From assembly GCF_042743185.1 (NCBI RefSeq), contig NZ_JBHYMS010000043.1, positions 1 through 64,000 of the forward strand: 64,000 nucleotides of DNA, read 5' to 3'. Position numbers and translations under genes: made by a program. A model generated the notes under the pieces. It was not told the DNA's origin and searched no databases. It worked only from the letters and a program-made list of their open reading frames with translations. The DNA comes from Inquilinus sp042743185. Lineage in GTDB: Bacteria > Pseudomonadota > Alphaproteobacteria > DSM-16000 > Inquilinaceae. Positions 16,215 through 24,077 of this stretch are shown one piece after another; positions within the stretch are counted from its first letter, which is position 1, and every line of letters starts with the position of its first letter.

Positions 16215-17743
16215 CGGGCGACAAGCTGCTCTATCCCGGCACCGACTGGGATTTCGGCACGATCCAGCAGATCTACGACCGGGTCGAGCAGGTGGCGAAG
16301 GGGCTGAAGCTCGACACCTATCCCAACCAGATCGAGGTGATCACGGCCGAGCAGATGCTCGACGCCTATTCCTCGATCGGCATGCCGCTGTTCTACAAGC
16401 ACTGGTCCTTCGGCAAGCAGTTCGCCCAGAACGAGGTGCTGTACCGCAAGGGGCTGCGCGGCTTGGCCTATGAGCTGGTGATCAATTCCAGCCCTTGCAT
16501 CAGCTACATCATGGAGGAGAACACGGCGACCCTGCAGACGCTGGTGATCGCCCATGCCGCCTTCGGCCACAACACCTTCTTCAAGACCAACTACCTGTTC
16601 AAGCAGTGGACCGACGCCGACGGCATTCTCGACTATCTCGAATTCGCCAAGGGCTACATCGCGCAATGCGAGGAGCGCTACGGCCAGATGGCGGTCGAGC
16701 AGCTGCTGGACGCCGCCCATGCGCTGATGAGCCACGGCGTGCACCGCTATCCGCGGCCGCGCCGGCCCGACCTGAAGACCGAGGAGCGGCGGGCCAGGGA
16801 GCGGCTGGAATACCAGGAGCAGGTGTTCAACGACCTGTGGCGCACCCTGCCCAACGCGCCGGCCAAATCCGGCCCGGTGCTGAGCGAGGAGCGCCGCCGC
16901 GCCCTCCTGGAGCTGCCGCAGGAGAACGTCCTCTACTTCCTGGAGAAATCGGCGCCGCGGCTGCAGCCCTGGCAGCGCGAGCTGCTGCGCATCGTCCGGC
17001 TGGTGGCGCAGTATTTCTACCCGCAGTCGCAGACCAAGGTGATGAACGAGGGCTGCGCCTGCTGGGTGCACTACAAGATCATGACCACGCTGCATGAGCA
17101 GGGAGCCCTGAACGACGGCGCCTTCCTGGAGTTCCTGCAGTCGCACACCAATGTCGTGTACCAGCCGGAATTCAACGACCCGCATTACAACGGCATCAAC
17201 CCCTACGCCCTCGGCCTCGGCATGATGCAGGACATCGAGCGGATCGTCGTCGACCCGACCGACGAGGACCGCGAATGGTTCCCGGACATCGCCGGCAAGG
17301 GCGACGCCACCGCCGTGCTGCAGGACGTCTGGGCGAACTACCGCGACGAGAGCTTCGTCTCGCAGTTCCTCAGCCCGCGGCTGATCCGGCAGTGGCGGAT
17401 GTTCCACCTGCTGGACGATTCCGGCCAGCCGGAGCTGCGGGTCGATGCGATCCATGACGAGAACGGCTATCGCCGGATCCGCCGGGCGCTGGCCCGGCAC
17501 TACGACGTCGCCTGGATCGACCCGGACATCCAGGTGGTCGATGTCGACCTCGCCGGCGACCGCCGCCTGATCGTGCACCACAGCGTGGTGAACGGCATCC
17601 TGCTGGCCGAGAACGACACCAGGCAGGTGCTGCAGCACCTGGCCGACCTGTGGGGCTACGACGTGCTGCTGAAGGAGATCGACCCGGCCAGCAACGCCGT
17701 GCTGAAGGAGCATTCGGCGAGCGCCCGGTCGACGTTCTTCTGA
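16211..17743 (+). CDS. SpoVR family protein (YcgB-like)
   Basis: A 510-residue cytoplasmic SpoVR protein, third gene of the prkA operon. The name comes from a spore cortex phenotype in Bacillus; the biochemical role in non-sporulating proteobacteria is unknown, but the operon is a stress module. Conserved stretches are visible: PNQIEVITAEQMLDAYSSIG near residue 40, MPLFYKHWSFGKQF near 60, INSSPCISYIMEENT near 95, AHAAFGHNTFFKTNYLFKQW near 115 and the NEGCACWVHYKIMTTLHEQG region near 280. The ATG overlaps the yeaH stop by four bases. Length is normal. Confidence 0.93.
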   Translation: MTGDKLLYPGTDWDFGTIQQIYDRVEQVAKGLKLDTYPNQIEVITAEQMLDAYSSIGMPLFYKHWSFGKQFAQNEVLYRKGLRGLAYELVINSSPCISYIMEENTATLQTLVIAHAAFGHNTFFKTNYLFKQWTDADGILDYLEFAKGYIAQCEERYGQMAVEQLLDAAHALMSHGVHRYPRPRRPDLKTEERRARERLEYQEQVFNDLWRTLPNAPAKSGPVLSEERRRALLELPQENVLYFLEKSAPRLQPWQRELLRIVRLVAQYFYPQSQTKVMNEGCACWVHYKIMTTLHEQGALNDGAFLEFLQSHTNVVYQPEFNDPHYNGINPYALGLGMMQDIERIVVDPTDEDREWFPDIAGKGDATAVLQDVWANYRDESFVSQFLSPRLIRQWRMFHLLDDSGQPELRVDAIHDENGYRRIRRALARHYDVAWIDPDIQVVDVDLAGDRRLIVHHSVVNGILLAENDTRQVLQHLADLWGYDVLLKEIDPASNAVLKEHSASARSTFF

Positions 17744-17753
17744 GCCGACCGCC

Positions 17754-19868
17754 CTATCCCGCCCCCTCCGCCGGCTTGGCGCGGTCCAGCGCGTGCTGGG
17801 CCACGGCCGCGGCGGCCCCGCCGCCGCCCGCCACGGTCACGGTCGGGACGGCGAAGGCGATGCCGTTGGCTTCGAAGGCCTTCTTGATCATCGCCAGGGC
17901 GCGGCGCCGGATCACGAACTGCTCGCCCGGCCTGGTCATCATCTTCAGCCGGATCTGGATGGCGTAGTCGCCGAACTGCTCCACCCCCTGCATCTTCAGC
18001 GTCTCCAGGATGTGCGGCGCGAATTCCGGATCGGCCGCCAGCTCGCGGCCGACCTGCTTGACGATCGGCTTGATCCGGTCGAGGTCGGTGCCGTAGGTGA
18101 CCGAGACCGTCATCTTGTCGATCACCCAGTCGCGCGAATAGTTGGTGATCTTGTCGAGCGCGCCGAACGGAATGGTGTGCAGCGCGCCCCTGTGATGGCG
18201 CAGCTTGAGCGAGCGCAGCGAGAACCCCTCCACCGTGCCGCGGATGCTGCCGCTCTCGATGTACTCGCCGATGCGGAAGGCGTCGTCGAACAGGAAGAAC
18301 ATGCCGGAGATGACATCCTTCACCAGGGTCTGGGCGCCGAAGCCGACGGCCAGGCCGACCACCCCGGCGCCGGCGATCAGGGGCCCGATCTCCACCCCCA
18401 GCGCCGCCAGCGCGATCAGCCCCGCCATCACCGCCAGCACCACGAACAGCACGTTCTTCAGGATCGGCAGCAGGGTGCGCAACCGGGCGTGGCGCCGGGC
18501 GTCGTCGCCGGTGCCGAGCCCCGTGCTGGCGGCGGCGATGCGCTGGTCCAGCCAGGCGCGCAGCAGGTGCCAGGCGAAATCCGCCACCAGGAACACGATC
18601 GCGGCGTTGATGGCGCCGCGCAGCAGCCGCGTCGCCAGCGTGTCGCGCGAGGTCAGGGCGCTGAGATCGAGCCCGAGCACACCGGCGATGGCGAGCCCGC
18701 CGCCGATCACCAGCAGCGCGCGCAGCCCGCGCTCCAGCGACACCGCCAGCACCGACGGAACCTCCTCCGCCGTGGCCGCGCCCGGCGGGCGCAGCACGTG
18801 CTTGACCGCGAGATGGGTGCCGCGGATGGCGATCGGCAGCAGCAGCAGGATGATGCCGACATAGAAGGGGGCGGTCGTGCCGGTGAACAGCGCCAGCCAG
18901 ATCCCGACGATGTAGAGGGTCAGGAGCCAGGTGCCGATCCGGTGGTCGTGGCCGATCCGGTCGCGCCCGTCGAAGGTCGGGGCGCGCCACAGCGCGGCCA
19001 GGGTCAGGCCCAGCAGCACCACGCCGCAGGCCAGGCCGACCAGATACCAGGACTCCGGCCGCAGCCCCAGCATCGCCAGCACGCCGAGCGTGAACTGCAC
19101 GAAGAAGAACCAGCCGACCAGGATCGCGGACCAGACGAACCAGTAGTGCGCGGTCGGCGTCGCCATCGGCACCAGCCGGAACTTCTCCGCCCCCGGCGCC
19201 AGGATGATGCGGCCCAGCACCAGCGTCACCCGCACGATCAGCACCAGCAGCAGGTAGGACAGCACGATCTCCTGCAGCAGCGGCGGCCAGTCGAACAGCA
19301 GGAAGGCGCCGATGCTGCCGAGGGCGAAGACGAAGATCAGGCCGAGGCCGTAGACCGAGCGCAGCCACACCGCCTGCAGCCGGCCGTGCAGCGTGTCCAG
19401 CTGGGTTCCGATCAGCCGCTGCCGGAAGCCGGCGGACAGCCGCCAGTACAGCTGCTCGGCGCCGAAGCCGAGGCCGATGAACACGGCCAGCGACACGACC
19501 GTCCAGGCCAGCCCTTGCTCCATCAGCTGGCCCGCCAGAGTCCGCCATGCGGCGGCGAGCTCCGCCGGCAGGGTCGGGGCGGCGGCGATCAGCGACCGCA
19601 GGAAGCCGCGTGTCGCCTCGATGCCGCCGGCCATGCTCTGCTGCATTCCCGCCGCCATCGCCGGGGCGGCCGGCGGCCCGCTCTCCGCCGGGGCCGCGGC
19701 GGGCGCCGCGACCTGGGCCTGCAGCCAGTTGCGGACCTCCGGATCCTGCAGCAGCTCGGCCAGGCTGCGCAGCTTGTCCGGGCCGGGCTGGGCCGGCGCC
19801 TGGGCCAGGGCAGCGCCGGACGCGCCCAGCCCCAGCAGGAGGACGAAGAGAAGCAGCAGGCGGTGCAT
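17754..19868 (-). CDS. mechanosensitive ion channel, MscS family (large, multi-domain)
   Basis: A 704-residue MscS-like channel of the inner membrane that would release solutes on osmotic downshock. A signal peptide covers residues 1-22 (MHRLLLLFVLLLGLGASGAA). An alanine/proline-rich periplasmic region follows to about 110, then eight or more membrane segments. The pore-lining helix and beta domain lie near residues 495-590: GPLIAGAGVVGLAVGFGAQT, LVKDVISGMFFLFDDAF, IESGSIRGTVEGFSLRSLKL. It ends in a glycine/alanine-rich tail. Start is the ATG at 19868. Its stop is 11 bases from the convergent spoVR stop. The LtrA gene lies 14 bases upstream in the same direction, so the two are likely co-transcribed. 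Confidence 0.93.
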   Translation of the reverse strand: MHRLLLLFVLLLGLGASGAALAQAPAQPGPDKLRSLAELLQDPEVRNWLQAQVAAPAAAPAESGPPAAPAMAAGMQQSMAGGIEATRGFLRSLIAAAPTLPAELAAAWRTLAGQLMEQGLAWTVVSLAVFIGLGFGAEQLYWRLSAGFRQRLIGTQLDTLHGRLQAVWLRSVYGLGLIFVFALGSIGAFLLFDWPPLLQEIVLSYLLLVLIVRVTLVLGRIILAPGAEKFRLVPMATPTAHYWFVWSAILVGWFFFVQFTLGVLAMLGLRPESWYLVGLACGVVLLGLTLAALWRAPTFDGRDRIGHDHRIGTWLLTLYIVGIWLALFTGTTAPFYVGIILLLLPIAIRGTHLAVKHVLRPPGAATAEEVPSVLAVSLERGLRALLVIGGGLAIAGVLGLDLSALTSRDTLATRLLRGAINAAIVFLVADFAWHLLRAWLDQRIAAASTGLGTGDDARRHARLRTLLPILKNVLFVVLAVMAGLIALAALGVEIGPLIAGAGVVGLAVGFGAQTLVKDVISGMFFLFDDAFRIGEYIESGSIRGTVEGFSLRSLKLRHHRGALHTIPFGALDKITNYSRDWVIDKMTVSVTYGTDLDRIKPIVKQVGRELAADPEFAPHILETLKMQGVEQFGDYAIQIRLKMMTRPGEQFVIRRRALAMIKKAFEANGIAFAVPTVTVAGGGGAAAAVAQHALDRAKPAEGAG

Positions 19869-19882
19869 GGCGGGACAGTCCC

Positions 19883-21085
19883 TCAGCCGATCTCGGGCGA
19901 TGATAGGGCCCGCGCGCCGCGAAGCGACAGCCGTTCCCACACCGCGACGACGATCAGCACCACCGCCACGGCGGCCGAGAGCAGCAGCGGCGACAGCGCG
20001 TCGACCGCCGGGACCAGCAGGGCCAGGAGCACGAGGCCGACCAGATGCGACAGCGGGATGCGACCGGCGGTCGACCATTTGAACAGGGCGTTGCCGAGCA
20101 GGTAGAGCGCCGGCCCGCCCAGCAGGGCGATGGCGGTCCTGCCGTCGACATGGCCCCCGGGGTGGGCCAGCACCAGCTCGTCCGCCACCGCGCCGACGAT
20201 GATGCCGGCGATGATCAGCAGGTGGATGTAGGTATAGGCGATGCGCGCCAGCCGGCCGGGATCGTCGGCATGGGCGATGCGGCGGCTGCCCCGTTCGGCG
20301 CCGATGTCGAAATAGATCCACCACATCGCCACGCTGCCGATGAAGGAAACGGCGAAGGCGGCGACGGTGGCGGCGTCCGGTGCCAGATCGGCAAAGGTGG
20401 CGCCGGTGACCAGGATGGATTCGCCCAGCGCGATGATCACGAACAGTCCGCAGCGCTCGGCCAGATGGCCGCCCTCGACGTCCCAGTCGGCGGTGGTCGA
20501 ACGGCCGAGGCCGGGCGTCCAGAAGCCGAGCGAGGGCGAGGCGTATTCGATCGCCAGTGCGAGGGCCCACAGCGCCAGCCGCGCCTCCGCCTCGGCGAAG
20601 GCGCCGGCGATCCAGAACACGGCGGAGAGCGCGAGCCAGGCGGTGATACGCAGGAAGTTGCGATAATTGCCCGGGCTGTGCCCGCGCAGCGCCGCCGCGG
20701 TGAACAGGCTGCGCCCGACCTGCATGAAGACATAGGCGCCGGCGAAGCCCAGCCCCTTTTCGGCGAAGGCCTCGGGCAGCGAGGTCGACAGCACCAGCCC
20801 GGCCAGCATCAGCACCAGCAGCAAGAGGCGCACCGGCGTGCGGTCGGGGTCGAGCCAGTTGGTGACCCAGGAGGTGTAGATCCACACCCACCACACGGCC
20901 AGGAACAGCAGCGCCGTGTGCACCGCGCCGAGCAGGGTGAGATCCTTCAGCAACCCGTGCGAGAGCTGCGTGATCGCAAAGACGAAGACCAGGTCGAAGA
21001 ACAGCTCGACGAAGGTGACCTTGCCGTGCTCATGCGCCTTGCGCGGGCGGAGCAGGCTGCGCGGCCGGGCGGCCTGGGTGGTCAT
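19883..21085 (-). CDS. low temperature requirement protein A (LtrA) family membrane protein
   Basis: A 400-residue polytopic membrane protein with the LtrA start VTFVELFFDLVFVFAITQLS near residue 24, and later LAERCGLFVIIALGESILVT near 210, the most conserved part of the family. About ten to twelve hydrophobic segments. LtrA was named from a cold-growth mutant of Listeria; its molecular function is not established. The ATG at 21085 (MTTQAARPRS) is chosen; an in-frame start 15 codons upstream is possible but lies outside the family homology. It precedes mscS by 14 bases. Confidence 0.9.
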   Translation of the reverse strand: MTTQAARPRSLLRPRKAHEHGKVTFVELFFDLVFVFAITQLSHGLLKDLTLLGAVHTALLFLAVWWVWIYTSWVTNWLDPDRTPVRLLLLVLMLAGLVLSTSLPEAFAEKGLGFAGAYVFMQVGRSLFTAAALRGHSPGNYRNFLRITAWLALSAVFWIAGAFAEAEARLALWALALAIEYASPSLGFWTPGLGRSTTADWDVEGGHLAERCGLFVIIALGESILVTGATFADLAPDAATVAAFAVSFIGSVAMWWIYFDIGAERGSRRIAHADDPGRLARIAYTYIHLLIIAGIIVGAVADELVLAHPGGHVDGRTAIALLGGPALYLLGNALFKWSTAGRIPLSHLVGLVLLALLVPAVDALSPLLLSAAVAVVLIVVAVWERLSLRGARALSSPEIG

Positions 21086-21119
21086 GCGCGGAATCCCCCG
21101 AATCCAATGATTCCCGATC

Positions 21120-21704
21120 CTATGCGCCACCCTGCATTCGCGCGAGATGCCGCGCGGCGGCGGCCTCCAGCACCGGGCTCAGAGCCTCGGCCAGCGCTTC
21201 GAGCTTGCCGATGTCGTCCGGGTGGAAGCCTCCGCAGCGGTCGGTGACCGCGACCAGCGACGCCATCCGCCCGTCGGCGAAGGGCATCGGCAAGGCCAGG
21301 TAGTCGGTGGCGCCCTGCGCCGCCAGGCGGTGCAGCAGCGGATGGGCCGCCGCCGGCACCGCCGGCTCCAGCCGCAGCCGGAACGCCGTGCCCGTACGGT
21401 CGATATGCTCCAGCGGGCTGCCGATATAGGCGGGCAGCCGCTGCAGCCCCGCCCGGGCGACCCGGTCGCGGTCGAGCGGCTGGCCGCGGGTCCAGACCGC
21501 GGCCCAGCCGGCGAGGCGCGGCCCGTCGGCCCGCAGCGACAGGCGCAGCCGCACCAACGGCGCCCCGGCTTCGACCAGCCGCAGCGCCAGGGCCCGGGTC
21601 AGGTCGTTCGGGTCGGCCAGGAACCGGCCCTCGCGGAACAGCCAGAGCAGGACGGGCGCCAGCGCCCAGCCGCCGCCGGCATCCACGAGGGCCTCGGCGC
21701 CCAT
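21120..21704 (-). CDS. stand-alone N-terminal sensor domain of adenylate cyclase type
   Basis: A 194-residue protein that resembles the region ahead of the catalytic domain in many alphaproteobacterial class III adenylate cyclases: LWLFREGRFLADPNDLTRAL near residue 20, VRLRLSLRADGPRLAGWAAV near 50, then GATDYLALPMPFADGRMASL and VAVTDRCGGFHPDDI near 150. The open frame stops right where the cyclase domain should begin, and no cyclase sequence follows before the LtrA gene. It is either a truncated gene or a free GAF-like sensor. The downstream end lies 34 bases from ltrA and upstream is an SDR gene 10 bases away, all on the minus strand. Start ATG at 21704. Confidence 0.68.
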   Translation of the reverse strand: MGAEALVDAGGGWALAPVLLWLFREGRFLADPNDLTRALALRLVEAGAPLVRLRLSLRADGPRLAGWAAVWTRGQPLDRDRVARAGLQRLPAYIGSPLEHIDRTGTAFRLRLEPAVPAAAHPLLHRLAAQGATDYLALPMPFADGRMASLVAVTDRCGGFHPDDIGKLEALAEALSPVLEAAAARHLARMQGGA

Positions 21705-21714
21705 CTCCCGTCCG

Positions 21715-22464
21715 CTAGCGCGTGGTGTAGCCGCCATTGGCGAACAGGGTCTGGCCGGTGATCCAGCCGCCCTCGGTCGCCAGGAAGCGGACGATCGGCA
21801 CGATCTCCTCGATCCTGGTCAGCCCGCCCAGGGCCGAGGCCGCGGTGTGGTAGGCGACCGAGTCCGGCGTCTCGGCCGGGTAGAAGAACGGCGTGTCCAT
21901 CGGGCCGGGGCCGATGTTGTTGACCGAGATGCCGCGGGGCCCGAACTCCTTGGCCGCCGCCCGGGTGAAATGCTCGACCGGCGCCTTGGCCCCGGCATAG
22001 GTCGAGTAGAGCCCGGTGAAGGCGGCCAACAGCGAGGTGACGATGGTGATGATCCGGCCGCCGTCCTCCAGCGTCTTGCCGGCCTCGCGGATGAAGAAAT
22101 AGGCGGCCTTCGAGTTGACCGCGAACATCTCGTCGTATTCCGCCTCGGTGGTCTCGACGAAGGGCTTCTTCAGCACCTTGCCGGCGGTGTTGACCGCGAT
22201 GTCGACCCGGCCGAAGCGCGACTTCGCCTCGGCGAACAGGCGCTCGACCTCGGCGACGCGGGTCAGGTCGCCCTGCAGGGCGAAGGCGTCGCTGCCCGCG
22301 GCCTTGACCGCGGCGACGGTCTCGTCGGCTGCCGCCCTGGTGCCGTTGCTGTTGAAGTTGATCGCGATCCTCGCGCCGGCGCCGGCCAGGTCGCGGCTGA
22401 TCAGGCCGCCGAGATTCTTGGCGCCGCCGCCGATCACGACGACCTTGTCCTTGAGGGAGGTCAT
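21715..22464 (-). CDS. short-chain dehydrogenase/reductase (SDR) family oxidoreductase
   Basis: A 249-residue NAD(P)-dependent SDR. The catalytic YxxxK is YAGAK near residue 165, preceded by the expected serine in IVTSLLAAFTGLYST; the NAG motif appears as NTAGK near 90; PGPMDT near 195 is normal. The nucleotide-binding glycine motif is altered (VVVIGGGAKNLGGLIS instead of TGxxxGIG), as in the enoyl-reductase-like or YgfF-like subgroup, so cofactor handling may differ. The ATG at 22464 follows GGAGCATGCC. It diverges from an AraC-family regulator, its probable controller. The substrate is unknown. Confidence 0.9.
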   Translation of the reverse strand: MTSLKDKVVVIGGGAKNLGGLISRDLAGAGARIAINFNSNGTRAAADETVAAVKAAGSDAFALQGDLTRVAEVERLFAEAKSRFGRVDIAVNTAGKVLKKPFVETTEAEYDEMFAVNSKAAYFFIREAGKTLEDGGRIITIVTSLLAAFTGLYSTYAGAKAPVEHFTRAAAKEFGPRGISVNNIGPGPMDTPFFYPAETPDSVAYHTAASALGGLTRIEEIVPIVRFLATEGGWITGQTLFANGGYTTR

Positions 22465-22586
22465 GGCATGCTCCTGCGATCCAGGCCGGCATTCGCCGGC
22501 CGACCAGTGGATCTTGCCGATGCCGGCGCCCGGGCGCTTCCACAATGCCCGCGGCGGTTGCGAATTCTCCGGCCATCCCTAGAATG

Positions 22587-22600
22587 GATAAAATTTTATC
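22587..22600. promoter_or_regulatory. 14-bp perfect palindrome GATAAAATTTTATC
   Basis: Lies in the region between the divergent SDR and AraC genes, an AT-rich island in very GC-rich DNA. It is either an operator shared by the two genes or the promoter core. It argues that the AraC coding sequence starts after it, at 22626, rather than at the in-frame ATG 22584. Confidence 0.45.
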
Positions 22601-22625
22601 TTTCTCGATCCGGCAGGCAGATGCG

Positions 22626-23459
22626 ATGGCGGAGATGACCGAGGGGCGCTGGGGTGCGGTCGAACTGGCGGTCACGCGCGAGGACATCCGCGCCGCGGCG
22701 AGCTGGCGGATGCGCGAGGCGCGGCACGCCGTGATCGTCCATCTCGGCGGCCCGATGCGGCAGCTGGAGACCGAGCTGGACGGCGTCGCCGCCCGGCCGG
22801 GCCCGCCCGCCGCCGGCGACATCTGGGTGGTGCCGGCCGGCCGCAGCTATGCCAGCCAGGCCCGCGGCGGCACCATCCGCTACGGCGTGCTGTATTTCGA
22901 CCCGGAGTCGCTGTCCGCCCTGCCCGGATCGGACGGCCGGATCGCGCCGCGCTTCGCCCATCGCGACGAGTTCCTGTACCGCGCGGTCGAGCGGCTGGCC
23001 GAGCTGATCGGCCGGAACGACGATGTGTCGGAGCTGCTGGGCGCCAGCCTGGGCCAGGCGCTGTCGCTGCATCTGGTGCAGCGCTACCGGGCCGAGGAGA
23101 CGGCGCCGGGGCCGCGCGGCCCGCTGCTGAGCGGGCCGGCCCGGGAACGGCTGCAGGAGCATGTCCATGCCCGTCTCGGCGACCGGATCACGCTGGACGA
23201 CCTGGCGGATATCGCCGGCATGAGCACGCACAATCTGCTGGTCGCCTTCCGGCAGGCCTTCGGCACCACGCCGGCCCAATACGTCATCGCCCAGCGGCTG
23301 CGCCGGGTGCGCTGGCTGCTGGCGAACAGCGCCCAGGACATCACCGCAATCGCGCTGGAGACCGGCTTCGCCAGCCACAGCCACCTGACCACCGCCTTCC
23401 GGCGTCATATCGGGCTGACGCCGCGGGACTTCCGCCGGCGCTGGCGCGAGGACGCCTGA
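22626..23459 (+). CDS. AraC family transcriptional regulator
   Basis: A 277-residue regulator with an N-terminal cupin-type effector domain (residues 10-130; GDIWVVPAGRSYASQARGGT near 65) and a C-terminal double helix-turn-helix (LDDLADIAGMSTHNLLVAFR near 200, then AIALETGFASHSHLTTAFRR and HIGLTPRDFRR). The AraC signature in the second motif is complete. Start is uncertain: ATGs at 22545, 22584 and 22626 are in frame. 22626 is chosen because an AT-rich palindrome lies over the earlier ones. It is divergent from the SDR gene, the usual arrangement for regulator and target. Confidence 0.88.
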   Translation: MAEMTEGRWGAVELAVTREDIRAAASWRMREARHAVIVHLGGPMRQLETELDGVAARPGPPAAGDIWVVPAGRSYASQARGGTIRYGVLYFDPESLSALPGSDGRIAPRFAHRDEFLYRAVERLAELIGRNDDVSELLGASLGQALSLHLVQRYRAEETAPGPRGPLLSGPARERLQEHVHARLGDRITLDDLADIAGMSTHNLLVAFRQAFGTTPAQYVIAQRLRRVRWLLANSAQDITAIALETGFASHSHLTTAFRRHIGLTPRDFRRRWREDA

Positions 23460-23469
23460 CCCCCGGGGA

Positions 23470-24051
23470 TCAGCGGGCGCGTTCGAGCTCCATGATGTCG
23501 AACTGGGATTCGAGGCGCGGCGACGGGAACTCGAGCCGCAGCCGGTCGCGCCCGACCCGGACCAGATAGCCGACCTGGTCGCGCTCCGCATCGCTGCCAT
23601 AGGGCTTCGGCTTGCCCTCATGGCCGTAGTAGAGCGCGCCGAGATAGGCCAGCCGCTCGGCGTTCGCGTCGTCGTAGAAGGCGCCGGCGGTGCGCTGCGA
23701 GCCGGAGATCTTGTCGAGCCGCAGCCCGGCCGCGTCGTCGGTGATGCGGCAGCGGAACCAGTCATAGACCACCAGAGGCAGGTTGCCGCCCAGCTTCGCC
23801 ACCCGGCAGCGCCAGTCGCCGGCGAGGTCCGTGGCGCCGCGGATCGTCTCCGGCTTGCCGGACAGGATCTGGTCGAGCGCGGCCAACGCCGCCTTGTCGT
23901 CGCTCTCGCGGGCGGCGCCGATCGCCTCGCCGCGCACCGAATCGAAGGTTTCGAGCCGCTGCCGGTCGTCGGCCGACAGCGTGCCGTCGGCCCAGGCGGG
24001 ACAGCCGCCGGCCAGGACCAGGACCAGCGGAATCCATGCGCGACGTGCCAT
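23470..24051 (-). CDS. DUF4893 family exported protein
   Basis: A 193-residue protein with an N-terminal signal peptide (MARRAWIPLVLVLAGGCPAW, cleaved near ADG). After it come the features of DUF4893: WRCRVAKLGGNLPLVVYDWF near residue 80, ITDDAAGLRLDKISGSQRTA near 103, LAYLGALYYGHEGKP near 132 and DQVGYLVRVGRDRLRLEFPS near 160. The function of the family is unknown. Two cysteines (WRCRV and FRCRI) could form a periplasmic disulfide. It follows the RimK-like gene by 26 bases in the same direction, so it is probably the third gene of the GNAT-C39/RimK unit. Confidence 0.82.
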   Translation of the reverse strand: MARRAWIPLVLVLAGGCPAWADGTLSADDRQRLETFDSVRGEAIGAARESDDKAALAALDQILSGKPETIRGATDLAGDWRCRVAKLGGNLPLVVYDWFRCRITDDAAGLRLDKISGSQRTAGAFYDDANAERLAYLGALYYGHEGKPKPYGSDAERDQVGYLVRVGRDRLRLEFPSPRLESQFDIMELERAR

Positions 24052-24077
24052 TGCCCTCCCCCTTCCGCGCGGCCGGA

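Noticed and set aside
21120..22464. Classifying the cyclase-sensor-like gene and the SDR as a designed signalling pair
   Set aside because: The genes are only 10 bases apart and co-oriented, but nothing in either protein supports a shared pathway.
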